Source: Isoetes taiwanensis (Eukaryota; Streptophyta; Lycopodiopsida; Isoetales; Isoetaceae). From it: a DNA stretch of 64,000 nt. Positions 41,535 through 53,259 of this stretch are shown in pieces. Under the pieces are notes generated by a model. That model had not been told where the DNA came from. It made no database searches and worked only from the letters and a program-made list of their open reading frames with translations. The DNA is taken from assembly GCA_021234155.1 (NCBI GenBank), contig JAJEKV010000027.1:12534716-12598715 (forward strand), read 5' to 3'. Within the stretch, counting starts at the first letter, position 1. Each line of letters begins with the position of its first letter. A program made the translations under genes and the position numbers.

Positions 41535-41898
41535 AATGAAAGTATGGAAATATAGAATTTTATTTAGTTATGTGATATTGATATGTGTCAAGATTTGTTA
41601 ATATAAGTTAGATAAAAATATTCTTTATCAGTGGTCCATAGAAATGAGTTGAAGAATTAAGCAATCTAGAAGGATGTTAACAGATTCTTGAACAATGCAA
41701 AAGAGTGACGGTATTTTTCTAGTAATTTGAAAATTTAGAGTATGCTCGTGGAATATTACCCACAGGTCAATATTCATAGGGTGTGGATCTAAGAAAATAT
41801 ACGTAGAGTGGTGACGAGAGTAGAGGTAAGAATTACAATATTAAGAGTGGATCTCTAGTTAAATTTACATTAATGTAGTCTATCGAAGAAGTTAAATA
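41535..41898. repeat. Tandem duplication, copy 2 (about 364 bp)
   Basis: Same ends as copy 1, with about 50 extra bases near 41670-41730. Confidence 0.88.
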
Positions 41899-42743
41899 CC
41901 CAGATGAAACCTTGGCTTTGATCAGAAGAAAACCATCTCCCAAACCTGTCAAACAAACTCATTCCCTGTCTTGCTTATTTAGCAAAACCATCAGACGAAA
42001 TCATTGCTTGAAGAATAGCGGCCAGTAGGCCCGGCCAGGTGGAGATTTTGGCCAAACAAGATTTTGCTTGAGATCAAACATGTTTGCTTTCTTAGATTTA
42101 GAATTTGCCTTTGTATATAGATTTCAGAGCAGAATCCCCAAATCTGAGATGTGTGGATCTCTTCTGCGATATCTGGGGCTCCAACATACATATGGGAGAG
42201 CTCAAACTGCGCAAATCTCTGCTTCCTGCAATTTGTTTTTTGAATGTGCTTATTAAATTTGCAAATTTGAGCTAGAGGGAGCTAGTGTTGGATGGCATAT
42301 TTTATGCTTAAGGCATTGATGCTATTTTTCTCTTGAATTTATGATCATGCCATTTTGCGATTCGTGCGAATTCGAATGGAGCTTTTGTCAATATTGAAAA
42401 GCATCTGTGCCATATGGCCAGTCCATTGTCAGAGTTAAACAATATGCAGGGCCGAAGGGCTGGTTTCTGCATTAGAGGCAAGTGGGCACAAATTTTTATG
42501 GTTTCGTCCAGATAAACCACTTATTCTTCTTCTGAAGGCATTTGAAGAGCGAAACCAGGAGCAGGGGATGAGAGTCTCAAGAATTTGTTGTATGTTGTGA
42601 ATCATTGGGCGAAACTGTAGTTTCGAAGTGTCCATAAGTTGTTGCTTTTGTAGACCTAAAGTTCAAACATCTGCATTATAATAGTCAGACAGTAGCGAGA
42701 GAGGTGAGAAGGAAAATTTTCAAACCCGAAATATCAACGTGAA

Positions 42744-42865
42744 ACAACATGGCAACTGGGGAGCTCATTCCGGAGACGGAATGGAAAACGACGCTCCAAT
42801 TTCGCTCAACAGGTCATGAACAGGTAATCAGCTGCTAAATCTCTTCTCCCCAGTTGCCATGTTGT
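42744..42865. repeat. Foldback inside Helitron copy B, first
   Basis: ACAACATGGCAACTGGGGAG pairs with CTCCCCAGTTGCCATGTTGT at the far end, leaving a loop of about 80 bases. The stem is perfect over 20 bp. Confidence 0.88.
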
Positions 42866-42960
42866 GGGGGGATGAAGTTGGGTCGCTGATTCCAGGACCC
42901 GCTCCCAGCTCCCGCCGGTCGCAGGACTCCCTGGAATCAGCTTCCCAACTTCCATCCCCC
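42866..42960. repeat. Foldback inside Helitron copy B, second
   Basis: GGGGGATGAAGTTGGG..GCTGATTCCAGG pairs with CCTGGAATCAGC..CCCAACTTCCATCCCCC. It directly abuts the first foldback and is absent from copy A. Size and shape resemble a microRNA precursor. Confidence 0.88.
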
Positions 42961-44186
42961 GATACATCTGCATCACCTGGTAAGTTTGCCGGTTGCGACT
43001 CAGACTTTTCTCCTCAAGTACTTATTTATTAATTGCCCATAGTATAACTGTTGTTTTTTCTGGAGTAGTAAAATATTCGTAGCACCATTGTACGACTTAT
43101 CATTTTGGCTAGCAAAATCCAGTCAGACATGAAGAAACACATTCTAGTTAAAATTCCGTATCTTCTCATTTGCATTTTGTTAAATTAGGATTCTGATAAA
43201 TACCATAAATTACAGGTGGAACAAGCAAACCAAAAAGTAATGAATTCAAACAACGATGAGCTTGATGGATGCAATGATTCATCCAAGGTACATATTGAAA
43301 ATTTTAAATATGAAATGTGTATTAGTTAGTATGCACATGAAAAATGACGTTAACTCTAATATCATAAAATTATTACATAGGAAATATGAGCAGTCAGCAA
43401 GTGCAATAGATATGAGAATACATGAAGAGAAACGTGAAACAACCACCAAGAAAAGGGGGCGTCCAAGGTGAGTACCAACATTTTAATTATGATCTGAGCC
43501 GTATTCAAAATTTCAAATGATCTCTATATTAGTTTTTTTTTACACATTTATCTTTTGATTATATGAAGTAAAAAGAGTCTTTCCTTTGATAGGCTACCCC
43601 GGCCAAATTCTGACCATCTTAGCGACGCTCAGATAAACAAAATACTTTGTCGTCGTGAGCGTCAAAGAAACTATCAAGCACGAAAGAGACTAAAGCTCAC
43701 TGAGCCTCCAATATCTGAGAGACAAATATCTGATGAGCCAAACAATGACATGTCATTATGTCAGACAAGTTCCTTGGGGATCTTGATTGCAAATCAAATC
43801 CCCATGGAACAAGAAATAAAGTCTACAGACCCTGTGCCCTCCATAATGACGTCTAATAGCGCAAGTTTGCATTGGTAAAAGCAAATTGCCATGATGCAGC
43901 AAGACATGAAACCCGTAGGACATGAGCCGTTGAAATGGACAAAACAATGTGCCATATGCCATATTGATTTGCTCGACTCCGAAAACGTTTCGTTTTGTTG
44001 CAACAACGGACGTCGTTTACTTCTATCCCTTGAGCCTCTACCTCGAATGTTAGATCATCAGCTTAACTTTGTATAAAGTTCACTTATTGAAGATGCATAC
44101 ACATGGAAAATTAAAATTCGTTCCATCTCTGCGACTCATCTTTATCTTGTCAGACTCAAAATACATAAATAGGTGAATTCATTCTC

Positions 44187-44563
44187 CTGTTTGATTCACG
44201 GGTCCTCACAGAGGGCTGTCTTGCTTCCCGAACCCAGACCCCAAACGCTGTCGCCGCTGCCGGGTCTGATCTTTCTTTTCTTTCCATCATGTCGGCTCGA
44301 GGTTTCGCTCCTGAGAAACTTCTTTGCCAAACGGCGGCTCGATTGGAGCGCCATCGACGACGCGAGGCGGTTCGGGATATGTATGATACTGCTTATGACA
44401 TTGAGGGTGGTCGTATCCGCTCCAAAGCTCAATCGGCACCTCCTACCCCTCGGGCTCATTCTCGACCAGGGTCTCCCCCTGTGTGTCGGCATTGTTCTCA
44501 ACCTCAATCTCCGCAGCATACCCCTGTTCAGCTCATGCCTCACTATTTCCAGACTCCTGAAAG
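44187..44563 (+). pseudogene. gag: Gypsy fragment: LTR end, primer site and gag N-terminus
   Basis: The LTR 3' end (CACGGGTCCTCACAGAGGGC to CCCCAAACG) is followed by a degenerate primer site (TGTCGCCGCTGCCGGG, 44249) and a gag start at 44289 (MSARGFAPEKLLCQTAARLE). After about 92 residues (PHYFQTPES) the gag runs straight into a complete LTR at 44564. The fragment is more diverged from the other gags than they are from each other, so it is an older or different subfamily copy. The open frame continues to 44738 only by reading LTR sequence. Confidence 0.75.
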
Positions 44564-45153
44564 TGTTAGTCCTGTGCCTCCTGGTACAGGACTATTCATG
44601 CATACGACGGACCAGGTCAAGAACAAGGATCCACAGTCAACCACGGGTCAGTCGTCAAAGGCCCAGCAGAAGACCAAGCAGCAGACCACGCAGTCAAAGC
44701 CTGGGTCTGGTACCAAGAGGCGCCGCTCAGACAAGTGATGGCCGTCACTGCCCGTGTCAGCGTCAGCGTGATTCTAGGCACTTCAAGAGGCACCGCCAGC
44801 ATTCCTGCAAATCAGGCCTCCTTCCAGGAGTCGGCACCGAGATAGTCAGAGTGTCTATATTGGGCCAAAGGCCATTGTACTATATATATGAGTAGAGCTA
44901 GCACATGAGGGCTAGATGAGTTTTGAGTCTTGTCTCTTTTCAGTTTTCTCTCGATTGCGAGAGCTCATGTATGTTCATCCTTGATATCAAGAAAGCTTAT
45001 CATTTTCCTCTCAGTGTTCTCTTGTTCTGTTTTCTTCTTCTTGTTCTCTTCTTGCAAATCCCGCGTGACATAGTCCCCCGGATTTTCCTGTTAGATCCAC
45101 GGGTCCTCACAGAGGGCTGTCTTCCAGGAGTTCCCAAACCCAGACCCCAAACA
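44564..45153 (+). repeat. LTR 1 of the Gypsy pile (590 bp)
   Basis: Starts TGTTAGTCCTGTGCCTCC and ends CCCCAAACA, the canonical TG..CA, directly before a primer site. The same sequence forms LTR 2 (49638-50224, minus), LTR 3 (59599-60187, plus) and the start of LTR 4 (63812-64000, minus). The flanking five bases (GAAAG) do not match the other side of LTR 2, so no target duplication is seen. Confidence 0.85.
44879..44890 (+). promoter_or_regulatory. TATA box in LTR 1
   Basis: ACTATATATATG. The same element is at 59918-59930 (LTR 3) and, on the minus strand, at 49899-49910 (LTR 2). It would place the transcript start about 30 bp downstream in the LTR. Confidence 0.6.
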
Positions 45154-45154
45154 C

Positions 45155-45170
45155 TGGCGCCGATGCCGGG
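45155..45170 (+). other. Primer-binding site, tRNA-Asp type
   Basis: TGGCGCCGATGCCGGG, two bases after LTR 1. It differs by one base from the complement of the plant tRNA-Asp(GTC) 3' end as I remember it. Athila/Tat-branch elements commonly use this primer. Confidence 0.7.
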
Positions 45171-45200
45171 TCTGATTCGATCTTACTTTCTTCTTTCGCC

Positions 45201-47878
45201 ATGTCTGTCCGCAACTTCACGCCAGAAGAACTCCTTTCCCAGACGGCATCTCGCTTGGAGCACCATCATCGAAGGGAAACTGTTCGCGACATGTATAGAC
45301 CTGCTTATGATATTGAGGGAGGCCACATTCGGTCTCGGGCTCAGTCGGCGCCACCCACACCTCGTGTCTTGTCTCGTCCAAGTTCCCCGTCCCAGGCGTG
45401 CAAACATTGCTCACGGCCTCAGTCACCTCATCACTATCAGGAGCCCTATCAGGTTCAACCTTCTCAACCTTACTTTCATACCCCTGAACATGCCTACATT
45501 CATCACTCTTCAGGTCCTACGCCTCTTCCTTCACAACTATCATCTCCCCCGGGTGGGCAAGGATATCCACATGTCTCTTTTGCGCCTACCCAGGAATTTC
45601 CTTTCCCTACATTTCCCACCGCTCTTCCTGTTTACAACCTTACAGACCTCAAAACCAATGCTCAAGCACCTTCTGTCCCTCAACCGCAGTCACCCCTTCA
45701 TCAGGGTCCTTCAGGCACCATGCCACCTCCAACTCCACCTCGATATAATCACTATACTGTTCCTGTCCAGCCAAGCACGTTCACCTTTACCTTTCAGACC
45801 CTTAAACTGACTTATCCCACCTTTGGCAACACGAAAGAAAAACCCTTAGACCAAAGTGCTCAGGCCCACATGGAAGAATTTGAGGCTCTAGCTGTCCTAA
45901 ATGGTCATGCGCAACCTCAACTGAAATTCCACATCTTTTCCACCACCCTGCGTGGCTCTCCTCATCAATGGCTCATGTCCAACAAAAGCCACTGGAATCA
46001 AGATTGGTCAGAAATGAGAACTGCTTTTCTTTCTCACTATGGGACCACGGATGATGATCAACTTCATCTCAAGCAATTCAATGACCTTCAATAAGAGCCC
46101 ACGGAGTCTGCCCGGGATTTTGCAGATCGTCTTCACATTCTGCTCAGCAAACTGAAGGAGTACCCAACACAGAGCCAGATTTTGGTCTGGTTTCTCCAAG
46201 GACTTCCTCCACCTATCCGGCTCATGACTGAATACCTGCGTCCCAAGACTTTGGAGCAGGCGATCGACCTTGTCAATCACTCAGTCAATGTTTCTTCCTG
46301 TGGCGTGGCTCTTCAGGAGCTCCTTTTCATTCCACTCGTCATGGTTCCACAGACTGTTGTCCAGCCTCAACACGCCCATCCGCAATGCAGTCAGATCTGG
46401 TGCCATATCTGCAAATACCAAGGCCACTTGACAAATGAGTGCAACTCGACCAATGGCCCGCCTCATTGTAAAAGATGCAACATGTGCAATCATGCCACGG
46501 ATAGTTTATCAAGTGCAAACAACACCTCAGCAACAATCGCACTATCAGCAGCCACCACTTCAGGTGCAACCCAATCAACTCTATCCGCAACAGGAGCAAC
46601 AACGGGGACTCAACACACGTCCTCCTTTTGATCCTTCTAAAGCTCAGTGTTATCACTGTCAGGAATGGGGACATACCATCACGGCGTGCCCTCAACTTCC
46701 ACAAGTTCAGGTGCAGCTTCCGGGCACCAATCAGACCACATCGGTCCGCCTCACGGCTTACCAACTCTGGATTGCTAATGGCAAACAAGGCCCGCGTCCT
46801 GTTCTTAAGAAGCCACCAAGAGTGCCTCAACAATCACGCTATCAACCAGCTCCTGCAAATCAACCTCAGATGGATCACCAAGCACAGTAAGAAATTTTTC
46901 AGGCACTTAATCCTCCAGTTCAGCCATCAAAGGGTTGGTTTGGTTTCACGCCAGATTATCCCTAATGGCACGCAACCTGCCTTTGCAGTCGATACCATTT
47001 CTCATGACGAAGAAAAAAAGGTTCACTTTGCACCTGACTTGGAGAAACTCATGCCGCATGTCATGCCTAAAGTTTGTCAAAGCATTTTGAACCTCATGCA
47101 AGCTGTTGAAGGCCGCACGTTGGCTAATGTTCATGCCACCACCAGAGCTCAACAACGCCAAGATACACCTTCCACGTCTCAACCTCCACGCTCTCAGACA
47201 TATCCAAATATTGCTACAGAGGTTGACCTACTCAAAGAAGTTGCTGCTTCCTTACCACGCACTCCAGCACCCGTGGATCCAGCAGATCCTTTTTCTCATG
47301 TGCCTCTGGAACTCCAAGAAGGACGCCCAGAATATCTATCATATTCAGGCTCCACCTGCGAGTCTGCCTCTGTCATCCTACCCCGAATATGCTGATCCTT
47401 GGGAAGACATGACTCTTACCTGGCTCCTTGCAATAGAATCCAACGTGTTGATCACTTTTCAGATGCTGAACCCCCTGCAGCTCCAGTAGATGTACACGCT
47501 GTCATGACGCAACCTCTGCTGGATGAAACTCAGCAACCTCTCTTTTTCACCACGCAGAGTGCCACGCATCCTGTTATGCTTCAACCGCCTGCTCATATAG
47601 TCCAGGACACAGAAGTGATACCTCATATTCAGACTCCCGAAGTCGAGATCGTGGACGTGGGCAATAATCAGCCTGTCCGCATTGCTGCAAATCTACCGGC
47701 CCCCTATCGTAACAGGGCCGTCACGCTCTTCAAAAAGTTCAAACACATTTTCGCCTGGAGCTACAGAGATCTTCGGGGAATCAACAAACGCTTGGGGGAA
47801 CTCACTATTCCTACCAAATCTGATGCCCGGCTCAACCCTAATTACCGTGATCGCGTCAAGGCAGAAATTGACAAACTC
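45201..47878 (+). pseudogene. gag: Gypsy gag and start of pol, protease deleted (copy B)
   Basis: Gag starts MSVRNFTPEELLSQTASRLE. A Pro/Gln/His-rich N-terminal region is followed by a capsid-like core (LTYPTFGNTKEKPLDQS; FHIFSTTLRGSPHQWLMSNK; FLSHYGTTDDDQLHLKQFND), then zinc knuckles CHICKYQGHLTNEC, a truncated second knuckle, and CYHCQEWGHTITAC. A TAA at 46093 (sisters have CAA), a small deletion after the second knuckle and a TAA near 46888 break it. At about 47322 roughly 550 bp encoding the protease active site are deleted; the frame then resumes with the pol linker and the RT N-terminus (RDLRGINKRLGELTIPT). It stops abruptly after GACAAACTC at 47878, where an inverted gag begins. Confidence 0.82.
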
Positions 47879-49588
47879 CATCTGAGGTAGGTTTGGAAGG
47901 CTGGTTGATAGCGTGATTGCTGAGGCGCTCTTGGTGGCTTCTTAAGAACAGGACGCGGGCCTTGTTTGCCATTAGCAATCCAGAGTTGGTAAGCCGTGAG
48001 GCGGACCGATGTGGTCTGATTGGTGCCAGGAAGCTGCACCTGAACTTGTGGAAGTTGAGGACACGCCGTGGTGGTATGACCCCATTCCTGACAGTGATAA
48101 CACTGAGCTTTAGAAGGATAAAAAGGAGGACGTGTGTTGGGTCCCCGTTGTTGCTCCTGTTGCGGATAGAGTTGATTGGTTTGCGCCAGAATTGGTGGCT
48201 GCTGATAGTGCGATTGTTGCTGAGGTGTTGTTTGCACTTGGTAAACGAGTTTGTTGTGGAACGGTGTAGGATGAGTGCGGGTGCACTCTTCTGTAGCATG
48301 ATTGCACATGTTGCATCTTTTGCAATGAGGCGGGCCATTGGTCGAGTTGCACTCATTCGCCAAGTGGCCTTGGTATTTGCAGATATGGCACCAGATCTGA
48401 CTGCGCTGTGGATTGGCGTGTTGAGGCTGGACAGCAGTCTGTGGAACCATGACGGGTGAAATAAAAGGGAGCTCTTGAAGAGCCACGCCACGGGAGGAAA
48501 CATTGACTGAGTGATTGACAAGGTCGATCGCCTGCTCCAAAGTCTTGGGACGCAGGTATTCAGTCATGAGCCGGATAGCTGGAGGAAGTCCTTGGAAAAC
48601 GGACCAAAATGCGGCTCACGTGTTGGGTACTCCTTGGTTCTTTGGCGAGAATGTGAAGACGATCTGCAAAATCCCGGGCAGACTCCGTGGGCTCTTATTG
48701 AAGGTCATTGAGTTGTTTGAGATGAAGTTGATCATCATCCGTGGTCCCATAGTGAGAAAGAAAAACAGTTCTCATTTCTGACCAATCTTGTTTCCAGTGG
48801 CTTTTGTTGGACATGAGCCATTGATGAGGAGAGCCACGCAGGGTGGTGGAAAAGATGTGGAATTTCAGTTGAGGTTGCGCATGACCATTTAGGACAGCTA
48901 GAGCCTCAAATTCTTCCATGTGGGCCTGAGCACTTTGGTCTAAGGGTTTGCCTTTCGTGTTGCCAAAGGTGGGATAAGTCAGTTTAAGAGTCTGAAAGGT
49001 AGAGGTGAAAGTGCTTGGCTGGACAGGAACAGTATAGTGAGTATATTGAGGTGGAGTTGGAGGTGGCATGGTGCCTGAAGGACCCTGATGAAGGGGGGAC
49101 TGCGGTTGAGGGACAGAAGGTGCCTGAGCATTGGTTTTGAGGTCTGTAAGGTTGTAAACAGGAAGAGCGGTGGGAAATGTAGGGAACGGAAATTCCTGGG
49201 TAGGCGCGAAAGAGACATATGGATATCCCTGTCCACCCGGGGGAGATGATGGTTGTGAAGGAAGAGGCGTAGGGCCTGAAGAGTGATGAATGTAGGCATG
49301 TTCAGGGGTATGAAAGTAAGGTTGAGAAGGTTGAGCCTGATAGGGCTCCTGATAGTGATGAGGTGACTGAGGCTGTGAGCAATGTTTGCACGCCTGGGGC
49401 GGGGAACTTGGACGAGACAAGACACGAGGTGTGGGTGGCGCCGACTGAGCCCGAGACCGAATGTGGCCTCCCTCAATATCATAAGCAGATCCATACATGT
49501 CGCGAACAGTTTCCCTTTGATGATGGCGCTCCAAGCGAGATGCCGTCTGGGAAAGGAGTTCTTCTGGCGTGAAGTTGCGGACGGACAT
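47879..49588 (-). pseudogene. gag: Gypsy gag, inverted copy
   Basis: On the minus strand gag starts at 49588 (MSVRNFTPEELLSQTASRLE) and is open to 48695 (297 residues). It then continues after a local rearrangement (48590-48700) through YLRPKTLEQAIDLVNHSVNV and the three knuckles CHICKYQGHLANEC, CKRCNMCNHATEEC and CYHCQEWGHTTTAC, to about 47879. Sequence is very close to copy B, so the two form a long palindrome (arms 44564-46853 and 47895-50224). The plus-strand Pro/Leu-rich ORFs across it are antisense shadows. Confidence 0.82.
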
Positions 49589-49637
49589 GGCGACAGAAGA
49601 AAGTAAGATCGAATCGCACCCGGAGCCGGGCGGCGGT

Positions 49638-50224
49638 TTTTGGGGTCCGGGTTCGGAAACTCTGGAAAACGGTCCCTCAGGAGGACCCGTGGATCTAACA
49701 GGAGAATCCGGGGGACTATGTCACGCGGGATTTGCAAGAAGAGAACAAGAAGAAGAAACAGAACAAAGAGAACAATGAGAGGAAAATGATAAGCTTCCTT
49801 GATATCAATGATGAACATACATGAGCTCTCGAAATCGAGAGAAAACTGAAAGGAGACAAGACTCAAAACTCATCTAGCTCTCATGTGCTAGCTCTACTCA
49901 TATATATAGTACAATGGCCTTTGGCCCAATATAGACACTCTGACTGATCTCGGTGCCGACTCCTAGAAGGAGGCCTGATTTGCAGGAATGCTGGCGGTGC
50001 CTCTTGAAGTGCCTAAAATCGTGCTGACGCTGACGGGGGCGGTGACGGGCTATCACTTGTCTGAGCGCCTCCTTTTGGTGGGCGCGCCTTTTGACTGCGT
50101 GGTCTGCTGCTTGGTCTTCTGCTGGGCCTTTGACGGCTGACCCGTGGCTGACTGTGGATCCTTGTTCTTGACCTGGTCCGTCGTATGCATGAATAGTCCT
50201 GTACCAGGAGGCACAGGACTAACA
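49638..50224 (-). repeat. LTR 2 (inverted, about 587 bp)
   Basis: Reverse complement of LTR 1. The primer site beside it is badly degraded (49617-49637). Its outer edge (ACTAACA, 50224) joins directly to internal gag sequence of the next copy, without the rest of an element between them. Confidence 0.85.
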
Positions 50225-51927
50225 AACTCAATGACCTTCAACAAGAGCCCACGCAGTGCGCGGGATTTTTGCGGATCGACTTCACATTACGCTCGCCAAA
50301 ACTCAAGGAGTACCCAACACGAGCGGATCTTGGTGCGGTTTCTCCAAGGACTTCCTCCAGCTATCCGATTAGTGGATGAATACTGCGTCCAGAAGACTTT
50401 GGAGCGGGCAATCGACCTTGTCAACCACTTTCGGTCAATGTTTCCTCCCGTGGCGTGGCTCTTGAGAGCTCCCTTTCATTCCACCCGTCATGGTTCCACG
50501 CGAGACTGGCCATCCGGCCTCAACACGCCCATCCGCCCAGCGGTCCGGATCACGGTGCCATATCTGCCAAATACCAAGGCCACTTGGCAAATGAGTGCAA
50601 CTTCGACCAATGGCCCGCCTCATTGTAAAAGATGCAACATGTGCAATCATGCCCGCGGAAGAGTGCACTTTCGCACTCATCCTACACCGCTTCGCAACAA
50701 CAAACCGGTTTTATCAAGTGCAAACAACACCTCAAACAATGTCGCACTATCGGCTGACCACCACCCGAGCGCCCAACCCAATCAACTCTATCCGTATGCA
50801 GAGCAACAACGGGGACCTAACACCGCCCTCCTTTTGATCCTTCTAAAGCTCGGTGTTATCACCGCTGGGAATGGGGACATACCACCACGGCGTGCCCTCA
50901 ACTTCCACAAGTTCGGGTGCGGCCAGGGCACCAATCGGACCACATCGGTCCGCCTCCGCGGCTTACCAACTGCGGATTGCTAATGGCAAACAAGGCCAGC
51001 GTCCCCGTTCTTAAGAAGCCACCAAGAGCGCCTCAGCAATCACGCTATCAACCAGCTCCTGCAAATCAACCTCAGATGGATCACCAAGCACAGGAAGAAA
51101 TTTTTCAGGCACTTAATCCTCCAGTTCAGCCATCAAATTGGGTTGGTTTGGTTTCACGCCAGACCAGGGCGTCACGGCCCTTAACCATTATCCCTAATGG
51201 CACGCAACCTGCCTTTGAAGTCGACACCATTCCTCATGACGAAGAAGAAAAGGTTCACTTTGCACCTGACTTGGAGAAACTCATGCCGCATGTCATGCTT
51301 AAAGTTCGCCAAAGCATTTTGAACCTCATGCAAGCTGCCGAAGGCCGCACGTTGGCCAATGTTCATGCCACCACCAGAGCTCAACAACGCCAAGATACAC
51401 CTTCCACGTCTCAACCTCCATGCTCTCACACATATCCAAATATTGCCGCAGAGGTTGACCTACTCAAAGAAGTTGCTGCTTCCTTACCACGCACTCCAGC
51501 ACCCGTGGATCCAGCAGATCCTTTTTCTCATGTCCCTCTAGAACTCCAAGAGGAGCTACCCAAGATCAAAATTCCGTTAAGCTTAGCAACCATTTTGAAA
51601 CTCTGTCCTGCTCTCAAGGACCAGTTACCACTCCCGACTGTTTTAGTTGGGGCTGTTGCCACCTCCACACCCACGGTCCATGCCACGGTGGGCAATCAAC
51701 AAGTCAATCATGTGCAAATAGACGGGGGTAGCGCAGTTAATCTCATCACGGATAAACTCCGCAAACAAATGGGCATCAAACAACTCTTTCGTGCCCCATA
51801 TGACATCAAATTGGCTAATGGCCATATCACAAGACCTCAAGGCGTCACGCCTCTTCTTCACATCAACATTGGTGATCTCCGATTCCCCTTGGAATTTGGT
51901 GTTTGGAAGGCCGAGAAGATCCGGTGA
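50225..51927 (+). pseudogene. Gypsy gag C-terminus and aspartic protease (copy C)
   Basis: Enters gag at the codons for LNDLQQEP, about residue 293, and covers the knuckle region (CKRCNMCNHARGRV; third knuckle damaged), the gag C-terminus (LEKLMPHVMLKVRQSILNLM) and a complete-looking protease. The protease has VQIDGGSAVNLIT as active site and ANGHITRPQGVTPLLHIN after it. The first 800 bases differ from sister copies mainly at CAG or CTG triplets, creating many frame changes. From about 50990 the frame is open for over 300 residues, to the frame change near 51905. Confidence 0.8.
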
Positions 51928-52701
51928 TTATGAAATGTTGGTGGCAGACCTTTTCTCCGCCAGGGCACGGGCCCGCGGATCGCTTAGTCATCACCGATGG
52001 TCACCTCAATGCCACCATGGACTTGGAAACAGGCAAGATCATTTCATTGACCATGCTGAACCCTCTCTCTCGAAACCGCAGTTAGAGGGCGCCCGAGAAT
52101 ATCTATCATGTTCGGGCTCCACTGCAGGAAGTGCGCCTCGTCATCCTACCCGAATATCTTTGATCCTTGGGAAGACATGACTCTTGATCGGGGACTAGGC
52201 ATGGCTGCTTTGCTTGACCCTTACGGCTCCTTGCAATAGAATCCAGCGTGTTGATCACTTTTTCGGATCTTTGAACCCCCTGCGGCTCCGGTAGATGTAC
52301 CGCGGCTGCGCAACCTCTGTTGGATGAAACTTCGGCAACCTCTCTTTTTCACCACGCGAGTGCCACGCATCTGTTATGCTTCAACCTTTGCTCATATAGT
52401 CCGGGACACGAAGTGATACCTCATATTCAGGACTCAGAAGTCGAGATGCGTGGGCGTGGGCAATAATCGGCTTTCCGCATTCTTGCAAATCCATTGGGCC
52501 CCTATCGTAACGGGGGCCGTCACGCTCTTCAAAAGTTCAAACACATTTTAAGCGGAGCTCTGAGAGATCTTGAGGGGAATCAACAAAAGCTTGGGGAAAC
52601 TCACCATTCCTACCAAATCTGATGCACGTCCAGTTTAGCAACGACAGTACCGGCTCAACCCTAATTACCGTGATCGCGTCAAGGCAGAAATTGACAAACT
52701 C
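51928..52701 (+). pseudogene. Protease-RT linker of copy C, heavily altered
   Basis: Parallels 47330-47878 of copy B (NQPVRIAANLPAPYRNRAV; FKHIFAWSYRDL), but nearly every CAG/CTG is changed or shortened, so no long frame remains. It ends in GACAAACTC (52693-52701), where an unrelated insertion starts. Confidence 0.7.
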
Positions 52702-53256
52702 ATTAGAGAAAATTTGAGATCTCATTTCATCCCCATAAGAATCCTCCAATGGAATGGCTACCCTCTATTAACTGCAATTAATGCAGCACCAACAACTTCA
52801 TTGTTGTTGTTTTTCCCCCATAACTTTTGATCCACTTGTCAAAATGTTGCGGCGTTTGTTGCATTAGATGCGGAATGAAAAGATCTTTCCAATGATATAT
52901 GGTTATGATGTATTTCAATATAGTCATATGCGTTAACCTTAAAAAAATATGATTTTTTGCTTATTTCTTATATATTTATATCGTAAAAGATGTATGAATA
53001 GGTTATCACTAGATAGATCTTGTGAAGACGAACCCATTGCTACAAAAAGTTTTTGAATCGGAGTTCTGGATCAAAAGTTATAATGAAAACATGATACTAC
53101 AGAAGTTAGTTGCAACTACATTAATTACAGGCTGCCACATAATACTGGAATGAGATATACTGGAGCTCTTCTCTTATTGGACAGTTTAAAAAGCTGACAT
53201 GGCATTTTAAGCATCCCTTAATGGGACAAAATGTGATCTCATTTTTCCTCTAATGC
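52702..53256. mobile_element. MITE-like insertion in the RT gene (about 555 bp)
   Basis: AT-rich, non-coding sequence interrupting the RT reading frame between DKL and LAAGLIYEV. The ends are imperfect inverted repeats (CATTAGAGAAAATTTGAGATC and the complement of TGTGATCTCATTTTTCCTCTAATG). A subterminal pair, ATAACTTTTGATCCA/TGGATCAAAAGTTAT, lies at about 52812 and 53067. No ORF. A target duplication is not clear, so the exact superfamily is open. Confidence 0.7.
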
Positions 53257-53259
53257 CTT

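Larger units (their letters stand above)
42105..44055 (+). pseudogene. Helitron N-terminal gene region, copy B
   Basis: Paralogue of 38364-39713, more complete in the middle. Exon 2 ends ETTTKKRGRPR, an AT-hook-like basic motif, before GTGAGT. Exon 3 gives LPRPNSDHLSDAQINKIL with CAG at the site of copy A's TAG, and then WTKQCAICHIDLLDSENVSF and CCNNGRR. It has its own nonsense change (TAA where copy A has CAA, about 43878). Similarity to copy A ends at about 44055, just before the Gypsy pile begins. Compared with copy A it has about 540 extra bases (42480-43015) that include two adjacent foldbacks. Confidence 0.75.

Noticed and set aside
44923-45810. 295-aa plus ORF starting in the LTR
   Set aside because: It reads LTR, primer site and gag in the wrong frame. 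The true gag starts at 45201 and carries the capsid and knuckle motifs.
48979-49866. 295-aa minus ORF across LTR 2 and gag
   Set aside because: Same wrong-frame reading as 44923-45810, in the inverted copy.
52702-53256. Spliceosomal intron in the RT gene
   Set aside because: The junctions would not use GT..AG at the ends of the lost frame, and the segment has terminal and subterminal inverted repeats typical of a small DNA transposon.
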